Below, one piece after another: positions 56,803 to 64,000 of a DNA stretch of 64,000 nt (its first letter is position 1; each line of letters opens with the position of its first letter). The notes under the pieces are model-generated. The model made no database searches. It saw nothing but the letters and a program-made list of their open reading frames with translations, and was not told the DNA's origin. Made by a program: the position numbers and the translations under genes. Origin of the DNA: Tretioscincus oriximinensis (lineage: Eukaryota > Chordata > Lepidosauria > Squamata > Gymnophthalmidae); the NCBI GenBank assembly GCA_022410635.1, contig JAJVDF010000238.1:1460309-1524308 (forward strand), given 5' to 3'.

Positions 56803-56983
56803 GGCCCTGAACACACACTGAGCCTTATTCTGGGCTATATCTTGCAATAGGAGTCTGTCATCTACATGCTAGTATAGGCTTTGGCAGGCCCCGAATGGGG
56901 CCTGCCATAGCCTATACTGGCATGTTGATGGCCAAGCTCTGTCCCAAGATACGACCCAGGCTAAGGCTCAGTGGGGACAGGGT
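56803..56983. mobile_element. Hairpin MITE (57.9 kb family), longer variant
   Basis: The ends ggccctgaacacacactgag and ctcagtggggacaggg pair. The centre, ggcaggccccgaatggggcc plus tgcc, is a palindrome within longer arms (catgctagtataggct and agcctatactggcatg). The flanking duplication is unclear. Confidence 0.7.
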
Positions 56984-57946
56984 CACCAGGATGGTGCACC
57001 TCGAAGGGGAGACCATTCCACATGGGCTGTGGCTCAATCCAGCAGAGCTCTTTATATATTCTTATACATGGACTGTTGGATGACTGGGATGCAGTCTGTG
57101 CTGCAAAATTAACTATATTTCCCCCCTCTTGCTCCCATCATCACTGGCATATGACTCTCAGAAGATTCCCAGTAAAATATTAGCGTCCTTGACATTTTAA
57201 ATCGACTCCCTCCCAAAATCATTAACTTGATTTGAAAAATTACTTAACTGCACCAGTGAGCATAACTGTCATTGGAGCCTGCTTCAGGGCAGCATAGATG
57301 CACTTCCTTGAGGGTGTCATCTCTGTTCTGACTTCTTTGCACTTGTTTATTGCACAGAAATTCTTACAACAAGTAATAGACTCTTGGCTGAAGAGGGAAA
57401 AAAGAAAGAATGTGAAGTAAATTTAAGTAATCAGGCAACAAGATGGGGGAACTGGAACAGAGGGGAGACAATAGCAGTAAGAAAGAGGGAGGTGAATGGA
57501 AAGCATGTTGCTGAATCATTAAACTGAGGCAAATTTTAAAGAAGCATCTATAATAACTACAGAAATGCTGAAGCACCAAATTTAATTTACATACAACAGC
57601 TGAATGGAAATTTCATCTTTAGGCATTTTCCTCTCAAAAATTTAAGGTTGGTGTACAGTGAATCTCAGCAGAATCTATTCATTCGAACCTCAGTGCTTGT
57701 TTTTCTTGTTTTTTTCTTTTTTAAAAAAGATGGAGGCGTGCTGATTGTAAACAATGATGCCATTCTTAGGAAAAAACAATTGGGCAAAAATCTCTTCCTA
57801 CATTGCAAATGATACAACCAAAACTTTTGCTGACATGCAATTAAAAACAAAAGCAGACAGAAAACAAATGAAATTACTAGTTCCTGAGATAACTGATGTG
57901 CCAAAAAAGTTTTTTATATATTGCACTTTTCTTGGAAGAAACACAT
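56984..57946. other. Unannotated stretch
   Basis: Nothing recognised. Confidence 0.4.
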
Positions 57947-57949
57947 TTA

Positions 57950-58090
57950 GGCCCTGTCCACACAGAGTCTTATCCTGGGCTATACCTCAGAATAGGAGCC
58001 TGCTATCCACATGCTAGTAGGCTATGGCATGTGGATGGCCAAGCTTTGTCTGAGATAATACCCAGAATAAGGCTCTCTGTGGACAGGGCC
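57950..58090. mobile_element. Hairpin MITE, PIF/Harbinger, complete
   Basis: The terminal repeats ggccctgtccacacagag and ctctgtggacagggcc are inverted. TTA duplications lie at 57947-57949 and 58091-58093. The whole 141 bp folds back on itself (cacatgctagtaggctatgg in the centre). Confidence 0.88.
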
Positions 58091-58093
58091 TTA

Positions 58094-60189
58094 GTTGGAC
58101 TTGAATGGCTGAAGTGTGCTCAAAGCTGAATTTCTTGGTCTTGAATTTGTAGTCTGAAAATNTAAGATAAGTCTGGATATCTGTTTCTTTTTTTCAAGAA
58201 CCATTTGCTGTAATTCAGAACGGCAGCACACTGGGTAGCATAGTTTGTATGAAAACTCATCAAACTTTTTAAATACTTTTTTGGGCCTCTTCCTATTACT
58301 GTAAATAGTCTAGTTTGACAGGCAAAGAGTTGGATTCAACTAGACTTTCCAGCCTCACTTTTGCCCTGAATGAGACTCAGAAATGGACTCAGATTAGAGA
58401 ACCTGTGAATAACTTTTCTTTGGTAGTTAGTGTATTTGTTGACAGAATCTTTGGAAAATCCCCGAAAGTGCTATTCTCTCCTGACATGAACCTTGAGCTC
58501 AAATGCCAATTGTAACTACCTTAGGGTAGGTGGGAAAGCTGTTGTTTAAATTCAGGAGGGAAGATACTAAAAGGTGATTGGTTCTCAACTGGAATAATAA
58601 GAGTATAAAAGGAGCACAATCCTGCCAAAGAGTGCTCTGATTCTAACTCAGTAGTTGATGCTTGAGCTGGTTCTAGGGACTTCTGGATCAGAACATTTAT
58701 TCTAAAGCTTCCATACAACTTACAGTCCCTTTCCTAATCCCAGTCAGAATTGCAGTATAAAGGTTAGCGACATTTGTACAAGAATTCTACATTAACCATG
58801 TGTCCCAGTTCCCATACTTGTTGCAGATTTTTTACATCCAAGTTTGAATTCACAAGTAGGTAATTAGAAAGCTGAAGTCAAGGAAAGCCGAGACAAAAGC
58901 ATTGGCAGCCCTGAGTGCACAGAATGTTTATATTTGTGTATGCTCAGTCTCAGTTCCATACATAGTGAAGACAGGCTAAAAACATTGGAATTAACATAAA
59001 CTCCTGCTATACTAAGCANATTTTAGTTGAAATGGTTCTGACTAACTCCAGTTATGATGGCTGTTCTGAAAATAAAGGTATATTTTGCATGTTCCTAGGG
59101 AAGTTTTTGTGGTATCATTTCGTTGTGATTTTAATTAGGTTGTTACCACAGCATGAGCCTAATACATTTGCAATTGTGTAACATAAGGAAACTTGATGAT
59201 GATCCTACTGAACCTAATACAAATAATTATTAGGAGCACTAGACAAGGGCTGTAGACAAAGACCTAGACATGGACAACAGATTGGGAAGTTGCTGACAAT
59301 TTATGCTGCAGAACCAACAGAGTGACAGATGAAAGCTTCAATTACAATCTTTCCAAATCCTTCTTGGTTTCCTGTATGGCTCTTTCTTCCTTTAAAGTCC
59401 CCCTGCTCCTACTTCNTTGGTAATAGCCATCTCTGGTAAAAGCCACGCCAAATAAAATGGCAAAAGAACTTTTTCATGATACGGTATCATTTTCTGTTGG
59501 CTGTTCAAGCATACATACTTAACTACTTAGGACTGGAGTTTATCAGACTGAAGTCAGACAAGAATTGAGTGGCAGTGGAGGGGATTCATGGTAGCTGGAA
59601 TTGTCCAGTTGAAAAAGTCCAAACTTAGCTTTGACTTTTTATGGATCAAGCCCTGGATCAGGGTGATTCGGAACACTAATTTGTGCTTTGCCCTCTTCCC
59701 TCCTGCCAGGTCTGCTAGTACAGTCTTATTAGTCAAGCTTGACTCAAGCTAATATAAAGCAACAAGACTGGAAGGCAGTGACAATATAACACTGTAATTT
59801 CAAAAGTCCAGATGACTATCGGAACTGGCCTCAGTGGAAATTACCTACTACTGTATTGTTCACTATGCATGCAGGCCTGCCCTGGCAATGTCAAAAAGCA
59901 GCCTATTAGAGAACTTTGTTATCAATGGCCACCAGGTGGAGCCTGTCCCCAAAAGCTCCATATGGCTTACAGTATTTTCTATGGGCTATTGCAAAGTGCC
60001 TCTTCCATCTTTTAGTTAAAATTTTGAATATTCTGCAGCTATATCTAAGGACCAGGAAATGAATTAAACAAGAATCAGGCAACTCTGCTCATCATTTAGA
60101 AAATGTTTAAACAATTAGTCAATTTTGGAATGTAGTTACCAGTTTACCAAATTTGACTTAGTCAACATAAATATAGCCCCCAAATTCCC
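58094..60189. other. Unannotated stretch
   Basis: No repeat is assigned and no coding region is supported. Confidence 0.4.
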
Positions 60190-60290
60190 CTCTCTTTGAA
60201 GGCAAATCTGTTTCGTGGCTTTTTATTATGATCCACCCTGAGAGCTTTGGGTAAAGGCAGAATATAATTTTAAGTAAGTAAGTAAGTAAA

Positions 60291-60338
<48 letters not shown>

Positions 60339-60357
60339 TAAATAAATAAATAAATAA
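60190..60357 (+). mobile_element. L2-like tail with long (taag)n/(taaa)n microsatellite
   Basis: ccaccctgagagctttgggt and aaggcagaatataattt precede about 87 bp of taag and taaa units (60271-60357). Confidence 0.75.
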
Positions 60358-60600
60358 GGTTTTTTTTTAGAAAATTGCTGTTACATTAACTCATGTTTTA
60401 AATGAATTCAGAATTCTCATAGTAAATAAGCTCTATAATATATATATTCTGCAAAACACAAGGCTTCAGATGTCTGCTAAAAAAATCCAGTTGCTTTCAA
60501 ACTACCTACACACTGCATTTCTCATCACCCTCTTCTTTGGCAAGTTAAAGGCATGAGTTAAAACTTGTTATTCTTCTGGGACTACACTATTGGGAATACC

Positions 60601-60880
60601 AAGAACATAAGAGGAGCCCTGCTGAATTGGACTGGGGCCCATTAGTCCAGCATTCTTTCTTACAAAGTGGCCCACCAATTGCACCTAGGGAGCCTGAAAC
60701 AGAAGAAGGCAAAATATGCATCTGTTCTCAACACCCTGGTAATGGTACTTCAAGAAGCCTNTTGTTCCATCTTGGAGGCAGCATCAAGGCATCCATCCTA
60801 GTAGCTATTTATACCCTTGGTATCCATGAACCTGTCTAATCCTCTCTTAAAGCTATTTAAGCAGTTAGCTACCATTAATT
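60601..60880 (-). mobile_element. CR1/L3-clade LINE, 3' end, minus strand
   Basis: aagaacataagaggagccct at the 3' side, then cccattagtccagcattctt and the C-terminal coding remnant (atgaacctgtctaatcctct). Confidence 0.85.
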
Positions 60881-62254
60881 TCTGCACCATACATACTGTA
60901 TAGGTGACATTTTCATTATAGTCCTGGAATATTAAGGTGATTTGCGTAAACATTGTTAATACAGGAAATCCACCAATGATACTGGATTTCTTGTAATAGC
61001 ACTTACCTGGTTATTTCTGTGTTTGCAAATAGCTGGACAAGAAAAAACCCTATCACTGAGCAATGGTTGCTAAAGTTGCTGCAGAATCATTGTTATACAT
61101 TGATTTGGGCTCAGCAGAGGACAACCTTTAAACCTGGTATGATGCAAGTTTGTCTAACAGTGCCAATTATACTCTTGCTGATGCATTCTGATCTTAATTG
61201 TAATTTTTCAATGGCAATTCAAGGAGCATCAGGGACATCTTTAAATAGATCTTTGTCTATCTANGGGATACAACATTTACTTCTAGCAATAGAAAGCAAT
61301 ATTCTCCCATGCNTATCTAACTGGACTTTCAACCTTGTGGGTGCTGGCAGAAAGGGATTCAGGTCCACAGCTTAGGAGATGCGTTAAGTCNAGTGTGGGC
61401 TGCCTAGATCACACACATGGCTTCTTTCTCAGATACTTTGTTATGTGTTATGGGTAGAGCAGGAAATGCAGGAAGTTATCACAAGATGCACCTCTAAAAA
61501 GGAAAGAATCTAAAAACTGAAGAAATAGATTAAGAAATAAGAACAGGTAGAACAAGATAGCAAAGTAATTATGATGTGCATTGGTGATTTGGGGACAGAT
61601 ATTGCCAGTAAATCTATTTAAAGGCTTCTGAGTAACAAAGGGAGGAGTCCCTTTAGTCCCTTCATCCTATTATCTGTTGCCCTTCGAAAATCTTCTTTTT
61701 CTACTGCAGTCTTTCAATGATGTGAGAACCAAACTGTATGCAGCATGTACAGTTTGTTTTGCCTACAAAATAAATAAATAAATTTCTAGATCCACTGATG
61801 TGAGACTGTGGCCAATCCTTCACAATGCAGTGACTGGTTGAATTCAGCATATATAGGCAAGGGTCTCCTACTTTCTTGACATGCAAATATCTTCTTCAGA
61901 GCTTATGAAACAATAGATTGGATATGCCATAAACATACTGAGTATATGAGCATGCTGAAGCTAAGAATGGAACAAGGGTCCAGGAGCAGTATTGCTCAAT
62001 TTTAACCATTCTGTTATGCCAAATTGTCTTCAGAATGGAATGGATGTGGAATGGAATCAACCACATGACATATTGTCTGGGAGGAGAGGTCTTTGAAGAT
62101 ACCATGTGGATCCTTACAAACAGACCATCAAAGGTAAAACTTTAAAAATAAAATATAACACTGATAAAACTTTTCTATAAGTTCTATTAAAACTTACATT
62201 TTCTTCTCTTTCCATTCATTTGAACAAGTTGGCATCTAGTTGAAATTAGATGTC
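60881..62254. other. Unannotated stretch
   Basis: A frame of 118 codons at 61019-61375 shows no known domain. No repeat is assigned. Confidence 0.35.
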
Positions 62255-62566
62255 CTGTGCTATACTTTGTCTATTGAAATTGGGNGAGTGAGCATCAAAG
62301 TGGCAAATGCACTTTAAGCAAGTGCAAAGTCCTGCACATTGGGACAAAGAACCCCAATTACTCATACCAACTGATGGGAACCAAACTTTCTGTGACCGAG
62401 TAGGAAAAGGATCTTGGAGTGTTGGTGGATAGTTCAATTATGGTGTCAAACCAGTGTGCAGCAACAGCAGCAATAAAAAGCAAACTCAGTGTTGGGAATA
62501 ATTAGGAAAGGAATCGAAAACAACTCAGCAAATGTTGTTTTGCCTCTTTCTAAATCTGTGGTGAGG

Positions 62567-62601
<35 letters not shown>

Positions 62602-63056
62602 AGATCTCTCAAAGGATATTGTGAAACTAAATCATGCATGGGACGGATAAGGTGAATAGAGAAAAACTACTTTCTCTATCACACAACGCTAGGACCAGGG
62701 GGCATTCCTTGATAGGCAGAAGTGTAAAGACTGATGAAGGAAAGTATTTTTTCACTCCGAGTGTCATCGGCCTATAGAATTTACTTCCATAAGAGGTGGT
62801 AGTAGCAAGCAGCCTGGATAGCTTTAAGACAGGATTAGACAAGTTAATAGAAGCCAAGAGTATAAACAGCTACTAGTATGGAAGCCTTGATACTGCCTCA
62901 GAGATGCCTGTTTCAGGATGTCGAGAACAGTTGAAGATTTTGTTTTCTTCTGTTTCAGACTGCCCAGGTGCAATTGGTGAGCCACTGTGTGAGACAGAAT
63001 GCTGAATTAAATGGACTCCAGCCCAATTCAGCAGGACTCCTCTTATGTTCTTATGG
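62255..63056 (+). mobile_element. CR1/L3-clade LINE, late RT to 3' end
   Basis: It begins in the region after the RT catalytic box (gcaaatgcactttaagcaag, ggaaaaggatcttggagtgt), continues through the C-terminal region, and ends with the tail cttatgttcttatgg. Compared with the 4.6 kb copy it has small deletions and stops. Confidence 0.85.
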
Positions 63057-64000
63057 AAAATAGGAAGNCCACATTGTGTGCTTTCTCTTGCCCTCTTGTG
63101 CACATGTGTGTATGTGGATCCTTTCTTGAAACAGCTCATGTGACATGAGAGACTTGACTCTAGATGAACAGAATTGTCATTCAGTTTAAAATTCTTTTTC
63201 TTGAGGCATTATAATCCACAAGAGACAATAATCTGACTTATTGGCTTTGCATTTGGATACAGCCTTGGTTAAATCGCTGCTCTCTGGTAATATTAAAGTT
63301 AAGGATGCCAAAGGTTACCCCTGAATCCATCTTATGCATGTCAAAGCTATCCCTTCCTCAGATAGGAAGTCATACAATCAATGGCAACTCATCTTTTAAG
63401 TCACATTAGGATGGGATAATCTAACTGTTGAAGCATGAGAACACTTACTACTGACCAGTGACCAATCAAGGGTCCAGAAAACCAGGCAGCCAGCAGATCA
63501 TTTGTTGCTAGGAATCTGGATGTCTTGTTTTGTTTTTGTCTCCAAAGAGTGTTTTATAAAATGGGTAGTTAGTAAAAGCTCTATTTAATTACACCTTTAA
63601 TAAGTATTCATGTGAAAAACCAAACATAAGCAGACTTGAATCTGAGAAAAAATGTATGCCAAACAATCAAAGGGAGATTGAGTCAGTATGATAAGATGAC
63701 ACATCAAGATCAGATCTCTCCCAAGAGAGAGAGAGATGATACTTCAAGAGGCCATCAGGGAAAGAAGATTACATCTGATGAGGATTACAAATTGAAACAC
63801 TTGGGTGGCAAAATGGAGAAAAATGGTGGCATTTGATGTTTCAAACANTAGGGGCCTAGTTCTTCCTCATACCTTAGCTCTCATCTTCCATTACAAACTA
63901 GTATAATTAAAGTTTTTCAAATGGACTCTGGCCTATTGGGGAGTTGGGAAGGAGTTCTTTCCTTTGTATGTCTGTGTTTTGTTTTGTATTGTTTTTGGAA
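63057..64000. other. Unannotated stretch
   Basis: Nothing recognised to the window end. Confidence 0.4.

Noticed and set aside
61019..61375. 118-residue plus-strand frame, one of the longest outside repeats
   Set aside because: No domain, no similarity I recognise, two Ns and no neighbouring exon signals; the length is not surprising in 64 kb over six frames.

Overview
The window is vertebrate, non-coding and rich in transposable elements. It looks like an intergenic region or a long intron from a squamate reptile (lizard or snake). The host call rests on the repeats: tRNA-derived SINEs with the body and tail of Sauria SINEs, a BovB LINE 3' end, many CR1/L3-clade LINEs whose 3' ends carry the cttatgttcttatg tail, L2-like LINE tails, and families of hAT, PIF/Harbinger, Tc1 and Tigger-like DNA elements. 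I found no convincing host exon, tRNA, rRNA or CRISPR array. Every long open frame with recognisable protein similarity belongs to a decayed transposon. The bases are broken by many single Ns and one run of 96 Ns (17785-17880).

Layout. 0-10 kb is dense in repeats. It holds an L3 3' end (1-470), a Sauria SINE, two nested Penelope-like elements (2598-3470), a Harbinger MITE abutting an L3 copy with most of a reverse transcriptase (3668-5487), a perfect foldback Penelope copy (6669-6870), a second Harbinger MITE (7103-7520) and an internally deleted minus-strand L3 (8168-10016). 10-23 kb is mostly AT-rich unique sequence with isolated insertions: an older foldback Penelope copy at 14.5 kb, a hAT element inside a microsatellite at 17.6 kb, a CR1 fragment ending in a near-perfect hairpin at 18.7 kb and a deleted Tc1 element at 19.3-20.2 kb. 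23-43 kb alternates L3 and L2-like fragments, SINEs and hairpin MITEs with unique sequence. 43-64 kb holds SINEs, a BovB end, a Tigger-like remnant, two hAT/Harbinger families, an L3 copy split by a Harbinger MITE (53.5-54.5 kb) and further L3 ends.

The most interesting structure is the Penelope-like family. Two copies are flanked by 14-17 bp target-site duplications and consist of 75-bp inverted arms that match perfectly apart from one N. Each has an extra tail of about 35 bp on one side only, and the terminal repeat contains a hammerhead-ribozyme-like core. One copy carries about 540 bp of GC-rich cargo between its arms and sits inside an older copy of the same family. This fits what is known of Penelope terminal repeats and suggests a compact, non-autonomous, self-folding retroelement. 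All functional statements are inferred from sequence reading alone.
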